A DNA stretch of 5,467 bases, taken from the NCBI GenBank assembly GCA_003153585.1, contig PLZZ01000142.1:627-6093 (forward strand). The letters are read 5' to 3'. This DNA comes from Acidobacteriota bacterium. GTDB taxonomy: Bacteria; Acidobacteriota; Terriglobia; Acidiferrales; UBA7541. The notes under the pieces are model-generated. The model saw nothing but the letters and a program-made list of their open reading frames with translations, had not been told where the DNA came from and did no database searches. Position 1 is the stretch's first letter. Every line of letters starts with the position of its first letter. A program made the position numbers and the translations under genes. This document shows, piece after piece, positions 1 through 5,336 of this stretch.

Positions 1-12
1 TAGGATCGTATC

Positions 13-22
13 CCTATATAGG
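13..22. promoter_or_regulatory. AT-core palindrome, possible -10 region of the PspC gene
   Basis: CCTATATAGG is a perfect 10-bp palindrome, and the overlapping GGAT-CGT-ATCC at 3-13 is a second small inverted repeat. TATATA inside it could serve as a -10 element for the gene starting at 67, giving a leader of roughly 40 nt. Any -35 element would lie at or beyond the left edge, so the promoter cannot be confirmed. It could equally be an operator half-site or chance. Confidence 0.22.
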
Positions 23-55
23 AACCCGCGCGAACATGGCCGTTGTGTGTCGCGC

Positions 56-61
56 AGGAGG
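56..61 (+). promoter_or_regulatory. Shine-Dalgarno deciding the PspC start
   Basis: AGGAGG lies 5 nt before ATG 67. The upstream in-frame ATG at 43 has no comparable site, so the shorter 116-residue product is preferred. Confidence 0.75.
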
Positions 62-66
62 CAAAA

Positions 67-417
67 ATGACTTGTAACCATTGCAAGCGAGATCTCGCCG
101 AGCATTCGAATTTCTGCTACTACTGCGGAGCGCCTCAACAAGCAGCGCCGCACGTGCCGCCCGTTCAGAAGCGCCTGATGCGCTCGTCCGTCGATGTGAA
201 AATCGCCGGCGTCTGCGGCGGTATCGCCGAATACATGGAGGTGGACCCCACTATCGTGCGCCTGGTCTGGGTGCTCGTCTCGTTCTTCACCGGCATCGTC
301 CCAGGCATAATTGCCTACCTCGTCGCATGGGTCGTGATGCCGCAAGCTCCCGTTCCGGCAACCGTAATCGTGACGCCTCCGCCGGCGACAGCGCCCAACT
401 TCACCCAGCCCGCATAG
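67..417 (+). CDS. Zinc-ribbon / PspC-domain membrane protein
   Basis: A 116-residue protein. Residues 3-20 form a zinc-ribbon knuckle pair, with CNHC at 3-6 and CYYCG at 17-21. A Pro/Ala linker (22-34) leads into a PspC domain (about 35-92) with the hallmark [12 protein letters not shown] at 45-56, DPTIVRLVW at 60-68, and a hydrophobic membrane span at about 66-91 ending in VVMP. The last 25 residues are a Pro/Ala/Thr-rich tail. PspC proteins are inner-membrane proteins linked to the phage-shock envelope stress response. Stand-alone versions with a zinc ribbon are common in Acidobacteriota and related phyla, but no function is established for them. The start at 67 is chosen over the in-frame ATG at 43 because AGGAGG (56-61) sits 5 nt upstream of it, and because the zinc ribbon begins right after it. 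No pspA, pspB or pspF neighbour is visible. The family is clear and the role is not. Confidence 0.9.
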   Translation: MTCNHCKRDLAEHSNFCYYCGAPQQAAPHVPPVQKRLMRSSVDVKIAGVCGGIAEYMEVDPTIVRLVWVLVSFFTGIVPGIIAYLVAWVVMPQAPVPATVIVTPPPATAPNFTQPA

Positions 418-423
418 GCTGGG
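404..423 (+). terminator. Hairpin over the PspC stop codon
   Basis: CCCAGCC (404-410), loop CGCATA, GGCTGGG (417-423): a perfect 7-bp stem whose loop and 3' arm contain the TAG stop. A second, weaker inverted repeat follows (CGAGC 424-428 with GCTCG 438-442). Neither has a T-tract on either strand, so if they terminate transcription it is not by the canonical intrinsic mechanism. They lie in the 32-nt gap between convergent genes, where they could shield each transcript's 3' end. Confidence 0.35.
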
Positions 424-449
424 CGAGCCGGCCGGCAGCTCGGAGGCGG

Positions 450-896
450 TTAGTCCCGCTTGTCTCTGCCTTTCGGTTTCTTCGGAAAATTTCGCTGCTT
501 CGCAAAGATGGCGTGATCGAGCGAAATCAGCCCGGCCCCAAGCGCAGCCAGCGCGAACGATCCCACCGCCATGGCCAGCGGAAATTCGTAATTGTGCACC
601 GCCATCGGGTTCGCCAGGATTCCGTGCACCTTCACGAGTGCCACCGCCATCTCTCCCGCAAGCAGCAACCCCGTGATCCGCGTGAACAGCCCGACGATAA
701 GTAAAATTCCGCCAAACAATTCCAGCACCCCGGAGATGTAAGCAAAGTAGGCAGGAAATCCCAGGTGGGTGAAAGCTTCGATCGTGTGCTGCAACTGGGA
801 GAACAGCTTCGGGTACCCATGAGAGATGAATATGATCCCAAGCGCCACCCGCAACAGCAGCAAAGCGAGCGGCTTCAGTTTCTCAAGACCTTCCAT
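450..896 (-). CDS. DoxX family membrane protein
   Basis: A 148-residue, four-helix membrane protein of the DoxX type. Helix 1 (about 9-25) runs into the family signature RVALGIIFISHGYPKL (16-31). Helix 2 (about 50-70) carries the GVLELFGGILLIVGLFTR block (56-73). Helix 3 is about 75-90 and helix 4 about 106-126, and the tail is strongly basic (KQRNFPKKPKGRDKR). The HNYEFPLAM segment (101-109) before the last helix is typical of bacterial DoxX proteins, which often read HGxxNxEYxL there. DoxX-like proteins are often annotated as quinol-oxidase subunits or redox-linked membrane proteins, but the biochemical role of most members is unknown. The start at 896 is preferred over the in-frame ATG at 917 because AGGAG (complement of 904-908) lies 7 nt upstream. 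The gene is monocistronic and faces away from the phosphofructokinase remnant. Confidence 0.9.
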   Translation of the reverse strand: MEGLEKLKPLALLLLRVALGIIFISHGYPKLFSQLQHTIEAFTHLGFPAYFAYISGVLELFGGILLIVGLFTRITGLLLAGEMAVALVKVHGILANPMAVHNYEFPLAMAVGSFALAALGAGLISLDHAIFAKQRNFPKKPKGRDKRD

Positions 897-980
897 GTGC
901 AATCTCCTGGCATCCAATCACCGAGCCGCCGAATAGTCGGGCTCTTAGCGTTGAGCTCGTCGCCCAACTCAAGCGCCCGC

Positions 981-1010
981 ATTGTATCAGAACGGCCGAA
1001 TCGCCCTGAA
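981..1010 (-). promoter_or_regulatory. Candidate promoter of the DoxX gene
   Basis: On the minus strand TACAAT (complement of 981-986) matches a sigma-70 -10 box at 5 of 6 positions. About 18 nt upstream lies only a poor -35 match, TTCAGG (complement of 1005-1010). This would give a leader of roughly 75-80 nt before the ATG at 896. Seen by eye only. Confidence 0.28.
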
Positions 1011-1069
1011 GCAGCCGCGCATGGAAACCGCACATTCAACCGCAGCCGGAATGCGCATTGCCGTTGGTG

Positions 1070-1075
1070 TAAAAT
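1070..1075 (+). promoter_or_regulatory. Candidate -10 box upstream of the phosphofructokinase remnant
   Basis: TAAAAT matches the sigma-70 -10 consensus at 5 of 6 positions. No convincing -35 is seen 16-18 nt upstream. If used, it would start a transcript near 1082 with a leader of about 60 nt, carrying the remnant and the overlapping SH3-like gene. Confidence 0.27.
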
Positions 1076-1141
1076 CATCAGTCGCTTCGGAAGTTGCGTG
1101 AAGAGCGAACGCTCGCGCAAGCATGACAGGGAGCTGGTGCA

Positions 1142-1396
1142 GTGATTTCGAAGACGCGAACAATCGGCGTGGTGACCGGCGGAGGAGATTGTCCCGGCTT
1201 GAACGCCGTGATTCGCGCCGTCGTGCGCACCGTGAAACTGCAGCACGGCTGGCGCGTGATCGGTATCACGAACGGGTTAGAAATACGCTCCGTGCCGCTG
1301 GTGGACGCGATTGGTTCCTGCAAGCTGGTGGATCCGGGGAGCGATTACATGCGTGCGGCTCGCGTTGTGGGGATCACATTTGGGGAGCGGGCGTGA
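1142..1396 (+). pseudogene. pfkA: 6-phosphofructokinase remnant: N- and C-termini fused, core deleted
   Basis: An 84-codon open frame with a GTG start and AGGGAG (1128-1133) 8 nt upstream. Residues 8-45 match the start of a group III-type phosphofructokinase: the nucleotide/PPi-binding loop [16 protein letters not shown] (10-25), then RAVVRT and [10 protein letters not shown] (36-45). Residues 49-82 match the C-terminal end of the same family: SVPLVDAIG (50-58), KLVDP (61-65) and [12 protein letters not shown] (71-82). Full-length family members are about 340-370 residues, so roughly 260-290 residues are missing, including the catalytic Asp loop (TIDxD) and the MGR sugar-phosphate region. Such a product cannot phosphorylate fructose 6-phosphate. 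The junction lies near NGLEI (44-48), without frameshift or internal stop. Its stop overlaps the start of the next gene by 4 nt, as expected of the original intact pair. It is a deletion pseudogene, a strange small protein, or an assembly collapse. Confidence 0.82.
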
Positions 1397-2394
1397 TCCG
1401 GAAAATTCTCCTGGGGCTCCTGGTGCTGCTGATTTTAGGCACCGCCGCATATCTTCGGTTCCATCACGCGAAGCCGCCAATGGAGGTGGGTTACGCAGGC
1501 GATCGCCAAGTCACGGTGTGGAGCACGTCCGCGCAAGTGCGCGAGCCGGTGACGACGGTCAGCTTTGGTGAAAAACTGGACGTCCTTCAGCGTTTTCAAG
1601 ATCAAGTGAAGGTGCGCACTACGACGGGTATCACCGGCTGGATTGAGGAACGCGAATTGCTTTCGGCGGATGTGTGGCAGACGGCGAAGGACCTCACAAA
1701 GAAAGCCGCCACGATGCCGGTCGAAGCGCGCGGCCACACCAAGGCCCTTAGCAATCTGCACATCGAACCGGGACGCGATTCGCTGCGCATCCGCCAACTA
1801 TACAAAAACACTGCGCTGGATGTGCTCGCGCGGCAACCGGTGAGTGCCGCTGCAGTTCGCGGTGGCGGAGCCGAGGAAGATCCCAAGGCAGAGTCCGCGG
1901 GGAAAAAAGAGGATTGGTGGCTCGTGCTGGCGCACAACAGCGACCAAACCACGATGGCGGGTTGGGTCATGGGACGTTTTATCGATCTCGATGTTCCAGC
2001 GCCGCTGCCCGATTATGCCAGTTCCGCGGGGATGCGCATCGTTGGGTGGTTCGAATTAAATCGCGTAGTGGATGCATCCCAAAATGCAAAACCGCAATAT
2101 CTTTTAGTCGGGACGCACGGAGCCGAAGGCCAGCCGTGCGATTTTTCGCTTCTCCGCGTGTACACCTGGGGCCAGAAGAAGGAGCGCTACGAAACGGCGT
2201 TCGTAGAAAGCGATGTTTGCGGGAAACTTCCGGTCAAAATAATCAAGGCCTCCACGCCGGGTGGCGAAGTGAGATTCGAGTTTCAGAATTTGAGCGGCAA
2301 GGGATCGGAACAGCGGACCTACGTAATGCGGCAGACGGTCGTTCGCCGCGTGCGTGAAGCCGGCGAGGCGCAACCTCGTAAACGCAAGCGTTAA
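1393..2394 (+). CDS. Membrane-anchored SH3-like domain protein
   Basis: A 333-residue protein starting at GTG 1393, overlapping the preceding stop as GTGA, with GGGGAG (1382-1387) 5 nt upstream. RK (3-4) and a hydrophobic run at about 5-21 form an uncleaved signal anchor, placing the rest in the periplasm. Residues about 36-92 form a bacterial SH3-like fold: [13 protein letters not shown], a beta pattern through [19 protein letters not shown] (72-90). A second SH3-like unit spans about 119-200, with [17 protein letters not shown] (131-147) and then, after a charged Ala/Gly/Glu/Lys insert (151-173), [23 protein letters not shown] (175-197). Residues 201-333 are a beta-rich C-terminal region with two Cys (249, 276) that could pair, ending in a basic RKRKR tail. 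SH3-like domains of this kind often bind peptidoglycan or peptides, but the ligand here is unknown. Upstream in-frame codons back to 1123 are not part of it, because that stretch is the phosphofructokinase frame. Confidence 0.83.
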   Translation: MIRKILLGLLVLLILGTAAYLRFHHAKPPMEVGYAGDRQVTVWSTSAQVREPVTTVSFGEKLDVLQRFQDQVKVRTTTGITGWIEERELLSADVWQTAKDLTKKAATMPVEARGHTKALSNLHIEPGRDSLRIRQLYKNTALDVLARQPVSAAAVRGGGAEEDPKAESAGKKEDWWLVLAHNSDQTTMAGWVMGRFIDLDVPAPLPDYASSAGMRIVGWFELNRVVDASQNAKPQYLLVGTHGAEGQPCDFSLLRVYTWGQKKERYETAFVESDVCGKLPVKIIKASTPGGEVRFEFQNLSGKGSEQRTYVMRQTVVRRVREAGEAQPRKRKR

Positions 2395-2445
2395 TCAGAG
2401 CGCTCCACCCCTCTTCATTTGATCGGCATAGATCTTCAATTGCGC

Positions 2446-2451
2446 TAAATT
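2446..2451 (+). promoter_or_regulatory. Possible -10 box for a leaderless NHL-protein mRNA
   Basis: TAAATT fits the TANNNT -10 pattern and ends 7 nt before ATG 2459, the spacing expected if transcription begins at the start codon itself. There is no purine-rich ribosome binding site in front of this ATG. No convincing -35 is seen at 16-18 nt, so the call is tentative. Confidence 0.27.
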
Positions 2452-2458
2452 GGTCCAT

Positions 2459-3403
2459 ATGCTGAATCGCATTTCATTTTTGGGCGCTTTGCTAATTTTT
2501 ATTTGCATTCTTTCGACCGCCGGACCCGGGCAAACTGAAACACACGCACTGCAACAAAAACCTGTGGGGCTAGCGCTCGAGTACATCGGTGAGTGGGGCT
2601 CCCAGGGTGACGGACCGGGCCAACTGCAAGATCCCGCGAGCATCGCTGCGGACACGCTGGGCAACGTGTTCATTGCGGACCCCGCAACCGGTTTCATTCA
2701 TAAATTTGCACCGCGGGGGAAGGCGCTGCTTTCGTTTCAGCAGGATGGTCTGAAGCATCCGCAGTCGATTGCGGTGGATAACGGCGGAGCGATCTATGTG
2801 ACGGATCCGGCGCGGGGCAGCGTCTTCATTTTCTTCCCCGGCGGAGAAGGAAATCGCTATCGCGAGCTGCGATTAAAAACGCGTGCCAGCGCGAGCAATT
2901 CTCTCAGCGTAGCCGTAGCGGCCGACGGACTCATTCACGTTTTCGATGCGGACGCCTCGAAATGTTTCACGTTTAACGCGCGATTGCGCCTCGAGCAAAC
3001 ATGGATTCCTCCGGGCAGCGACCCGCGAGCGACGAAAGCTTTTGGCCCGATTGAAAATGGCAAAGACGGGTTTCTCTATCTCGGGAATTCTTCCGGCAAT
3101 ATTTTGAAGCTCACACGGGAAGGCCATTTGGTAACGCAGATAGCTCCGGGAGAAAATGAAGCCAAATGGAATCCGACAGCGGGTTTCGCCGTTTCGAATA
3201 ACGAAATTTTCGTGATGGACAGCAATGGGCGGACGCTGCACGTGGTGACGACAGACGGCAATCCAAGGCTGGATATGGACCTTGCTCCGCAGCTTGGACA
3301 AGGAAGCCGGCCGGCGCCGCCGCTAGCGGTGAGCCCGCAGCATGAGTTGCTGGTTCTCGACGCGCCGGAGCATCGCGTCCTGGGCTACCGCATAAATTTC
3401 TAG
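2459..3403 (+). CDS. Secreted NHL-repeat beta-propeller protein
   Basis: A 314-residue protein with an N-terminal signal peptide: NR (3-4), hydrophobic core about 6-18, then STAGPGQTE. The mature part shows six NHL/YVTN-like blades: DPASIAADTLGNVFIADPATGFIHKF (58-83), HPQSIAVDNGGAIYVTDPARGSVFIF (100-125), a blade around SVAVAADGLIHVFDAD, one around DGFLYLGNSSGNILKLT, one around FAVSNNEIFVMDSNGRTLHVV, and PLAVSPQHELLVLDAPEHRVLGY at the C-terminus. Six blades is the usual closed count for NHL propellers, so the fold looks complete. The opening YIGEWGSQGDGPGQLQDP (42-59) is the classic NHL lead-in. Such propellers usually act as binding scaffolds, and no catalytic residues are recognisable. ATG 2459 is chosen over TTG 2450 because the signal peptide begins there. 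Neither has a clear ribosome binding site. It lies 64 nt after the SH3-like gene. Confidence 0.85.
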   Translation: MLNRISFLGALLIFICILSTAGPGQTETHALQQKPVGLALEYIGEWGSQGDGPGQLQDPASIAADTLGNVFIADPATGFIHKFAPRGKALLSFQQDGLKHPQSIAVDNGGAIYVTDPARGSVFIFFPGGEGNRYRELRLKTRASASNSLSVAVAADGLIHVFDADASKCFTFNARLRLEQTWIPPGSDPRATKAFGPIENGKDGFLYLGNSSGNILKLTREGHLVTQIAPGENEAKWNPTAGFAVSNNEIFVMDSNGRTLHVVTTDGNPRLDMDLAPQLGQGSRPAPPLAVSPQHELLVLDAPEHRVLGYRINF

Positions 3404-3599
3404 TCCGATTCGGTGGTGCTTTAGCTTACAATTACCCGACTCATCGGGACTTGACGTCCCGCCTTCTTCGATCGCAATCCGCCGGCTGCCTGGTACTGGC
3501 TCTCAGGTCACGTTTCCGGTAAATTCGATTGCCGCGTCATACCAAATATTTTGCGTTCTGGTAGGATGGGCGTAATTTTCGCACGGGAGAAACCGAGCT
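3404..3599. other. Intergenic region, NHL gene to MCFSA gene
   Basis: 196 nt with no supportable gene on either strand. Apart from the paired hairpins at 3435-3461 and GGGAG at 3585-3589, which is 10 nt before the next start, I see no strong promoter. The AT-rich patch ACCAAATATTTTGCG (3541-3555) is the most promoter-like segment, but no good -35/-10 pair was found. Confidence 0.5.
3435..3461 (+). terminator. Overlapping alternative hairpins after the NHL gene
   Basis: CGGGAC (3445-3450), loop TTGAC, GTCCCG (3456-3461) is a perfect 6-bp stem followed by a weakly T-rich CCTTCTTCG. An upstream arm CCCGA (3435-3439) can instead pair with TCGGG (3444-3448), and this excludes the first stem. The position, 30-60 nt past the NHL stop, suits transcription termination. 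The U-tract is poor, so an intrinsic terminator is only a possibility. Confidence 0.38.
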
Positions 3600-4262
3600 A
3601 TGTGTTTTTCAGCAACCGCAAACTTTGTTGGCAGCACAGCTCTGGGCGCCGTCGGCGTCGTCACATTGACAAAGGTAAAGCACAGGCGCGAACTGCTTTT
3701 CGCGTCGCTGCCCATTCTATTCGCCATTCATCAGTTCATCGAAGGATTTGTCTGGCTGGGATTGGATGGGAAACTCTCGCCCCAGGTCACGCACGACATG
3801 GGCGCGGCGTTCATGCTGTACGCGCAGGGGCTCCTCCCTTTCCTATTGCCGCTGAGCGTGCTGCTGTTTGAGCCTGACGGGAAGGGCCGCAGGCGCATGC
3901 TGCCGTTCGTCGCGATTGGCGTAGGGACGACGCTTTATATATTGTGGGCATTGACGGCATACCCAACGCAGATCTTCGTTAAGGGAAACAGCATCGTGTA
4001 CATCAACGATGCTACGAACAACACAGCGGTTGCGATGCTGTATGTGCTTGCAACCTGCGGTTCACTGTTCGTGTCGAAGGAAAGGCCAATGGTAATCTTC
4101 GGCCTGGCAAACCTGACAATTCTTCTCGTTGTAATGGCGTTCAAGCGCTACGCGTTCACCTCGCTGTGGTGTGCGTACGCGGCGATCGCGAGTGTGATTA
4201 TTCTCGCCTACTTCTGGAAAAGCAGCGTACGCCGGCCGCTCCGCTACGCCCTGCCTTTGTGA
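3600..4262 (+). CDS. MCFSA-type (DUF6629-like) seven-helix membrane protein
   Basis: A 220-residue integral membrane protein with no assigned function. It opens with the MCFSATANF signature (1-9) that marks the DUF6629-type family; I recognised this from memory and did not search. About seven hydrophobic segments are visible: 8-24, 33-54, 67-90, 101-121, 141-158, 162-180 and 187-206. Conserved-looking polar or aromatic positions inside helices include HQFIEGFVW (44-52) and FTSLWCAYAA (186-195). Short basic loops (KVKHRRE 25-31, GKGRRR 94-99) mark cytoplasmic sides, and the C-terminus is basic (KSSVRRPLR). GGGAG at 3585-3589 lies 10 nt before the ATG. The gene is followed 39 nt later, in the same direction, by the cyclodeaminase-like gene, so co-transcription is possible. 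Two buried-looking polar motifs suggest sensing, transport or an enzyme-like role, but nothing in the sequence settles it. Confidence 0.8.
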   Translation: MCFSATANFVGSTALGAVGVVTLTKVKHRRELLFASLPILFAIHQFIEGFVWLGLDGKLSPQVTHDMGAAFMLYAQGLLPFLLPLSVLLFEPDGKGRRRMLPFVAIGVGTTLYILWALTAYPTQIFVKGNSIVYINDATNNTAVAMLYVLATCGSLFVSKERPMVIFGLANLTILLVVMAFKRYAFTSLWCAYAAIASVIILAYFWKSSVRRPLRYALPL

Positions 4263-4301
4263 AGGCCAATTTGAAACTGCGTAGAACTTAGGGAGAATAC
4301 A

Positions 4302-5303
4302 ATGCCCCTTTTGTTGAGCGAAGCGGACGTGAAATCGTTGCTGACCATGCCAATTGCAATCGACGCTGTGGAGAATTCTTTTCGTCGGCTCGGAGACGGT
4401 TCCGCGCTAGTGCATTCGCGGCAGAGGCTGCATTTGCCGTCGAAAAGTTATCTGCATTATATGGCGGCAGCCGACGGCGTGAGCGGATACATGGGTTTGA
4501 AAATTTACACCAGCTCGGGTAAAGGGCTTCGCTTTTTGGTGACGCTTTTCAGCGTCGAGTCGGGCGATTTGGTGGCGTTGATCGAAGCTGATTTTCTAGG
4601 GCAAATGCGCACTGGCGCTGCAAGCGGCGTCGCTACGCGGTATCTCGCGCGCGAAAATGCGCGAACGCTGGGAATGATCGGGACCGGATTGCAGGCGCGC
4701 ACGCAGCTTCAAGCGATTGCGCAAGTCCGGAAGCTGGAGGAAATACGCGTGTTCGGTCGCGACGCCGGAAGACGTGAAACATTCGCCGAGGAAATGAGCG
4801 ACGCTCTGAGGATTCCTGTTACGGCGGCTGCGTCGGCGGAAGATGCAGTGCGCGACGCAGACATCGTCGTGACTTCGACGACCAGCACAGCTCCGGTGCT
4901 GGAAGGACGATGGCTGAAACCGGGTGTGCATATCAATGCCATCGGCGCTAATTTTCCGCAGAAACGCGAGTTGGACTCGGAAGCTGTCGAGCGGTGCGAT
5001 GTGATTGCGGTGGACTCTCGCGCACAGTCGAAACTTGAATCGGGCGATCTGATTCACGTCTTCGGAGAGGATGCCGCGCGATGGGCTGGCGTGAAAGAAC
5101 TAGCTGAAATCGCCACGGGGAAGGCCACCGGCCGAACGAGCCCGAATCAGATCACACTGTTCAAGTCCAATGGGATTGCTACGGAGGACATTGTTGTAGC
5201 GGGAAGAATATTCGAGATAGCGCGTGAACGCGGGATGGGCCGCGACGTCCCGATGTGGCAGCAAAACGGTGGACTGGAGAAGCGCGCAGGTGTCAGGACG
5301 TAA
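4302..5303 (+). CDS. Ornithine cyclodeaminase / mu-crystallin family protein
   Basis: A 333-residue cytosolic protein of full family length, with AGGGAG (4290-4295) 6 nt before the ATG. The N-terminal substrate/dimerisation part has [12 protein letters not shown] (3-14), GLKIYTS (65-71, K67 matching the substrate-binding Lys) and [18 protein letters not shown] (100-117, R103 matching the carboxylate-binding Arg). The Rossmann half starts with [14 protein letters not shown] (123-136), continues with VFGRD (150-154) and [14 protein letters not shown] (187-200), and returns to the family C-terminal motif [20 protein letters not shown]. Family members include ornithine cyclodeaminase, alanine dehydrogenase, ketimine/pyrroline-2-carboxylate reductases and mu-crystallin. 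In ornithine cyclodeaminase an Asp in a GGDCPGKTEL-type motif is catalytic. Here the matching stretch is [12 protein letters not shown] (214-225), with Asn217, which argues against true cyclodeaminase and for a reductase or dehydrogenase. No siderophore or proline genes lie nearby to fix the substrate. Confidence 0.9.
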   Translation: MPLLLSEADVKSLLTMPIAIDAVENSFRRLGDGSALVHSRQRLHLPSKSYLHYMAAADGVSGYMGLKIYTSSGKGLRFLVTLFSVESGDLVALIEADFLGQMRTGAASGVATRYLARENARTLGMIGTGLQARTQLQAIAQVRKLEEIRVFGRDAGRRETFAEEMSDALRIPVTAAASAEDAVRDADIVVTSTTSTAPVLEGRWLKPGVHINAIGANFPQKRELDSEAVERCDVIAVDSRAQSKLESGDLIHVFGEDAARWAGVKELAEIATGKATGRTSPNQITLFKSNGIATEDIVVAGRIFEIARERGMGRDVPMWQQNGGLEKRAGVRT

Positions 5304-5315
5304 TTCGAGGCAGGT

Positions 5316-5336
5316 CTAGGCGCGGGGGCGGCCTAG
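5316..5336 (+). terminator. Hairpin terminator after the cyclodeaminase-like gene
   Basis: CTAGGC (5316-5321), 9-nt G-rich loop, GCCTAG (5331-5336), then TTTCTT. The perfect 6-bp stem starts 12 nt after the plus-strand stop and is followed by a short pyrimidine run, so it fits a modest intrinsic terminator. Its left arm contains the stop codon of the convergent small gene. Confidence 0.45.

Noticed and set aside
81..704. Long plus-strand open frame (207 codons) across the PspC and DoxX genes
   Set aside because: Arg/Ser/His-rich low-complexity translation, antisense or out of frame to two clear families. It is a typical GC-rich shadow.
875..1246. Minus-strand open frame covering the divergent intergenic region
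   Set aside because: No ribosome site or recognisable domain, and it overlaps both the DoxX start and the phosphofructokinase remnant antisense. Its composition looks non-coding.
1123..1392. A 423-residue reading of the SH3-like gene that begins at ATG 1123
   Set aside because: The extra 90 N-terminal residues are Arg-rich shadow translation of the phosphofructokinase remnant. The GTG at 1393 has a ribosome site and is followed at once by a signal anchor.
2459..2520. Lipoprotein signal in the NHL protein because of Cys16 in the hydrophobic run
   Set aside because: The residues before Cys (IFI) do not fit a lipobox, which needs Gly/Ala/Ser at -1, and the hydrophobic core continues past it. 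An ordinary secretion signal is more likely.
3529..3579. Sigma-70 promoter for the MCFSA gene from TTGCCG (3529) or TTGCGT (3551)
   Set aside because: Neither has a -10 box better than 3 of 6 at 16-18 nt spacing, so no promoter was called.
4596..5057. Minus-strand frame of 153 codons inside the cyclodeaminase-like gene
   Set aside because: Antisense shadow of a well-conserved full-length enzyme, with Arg/Ser/His-rich translation and no domain.
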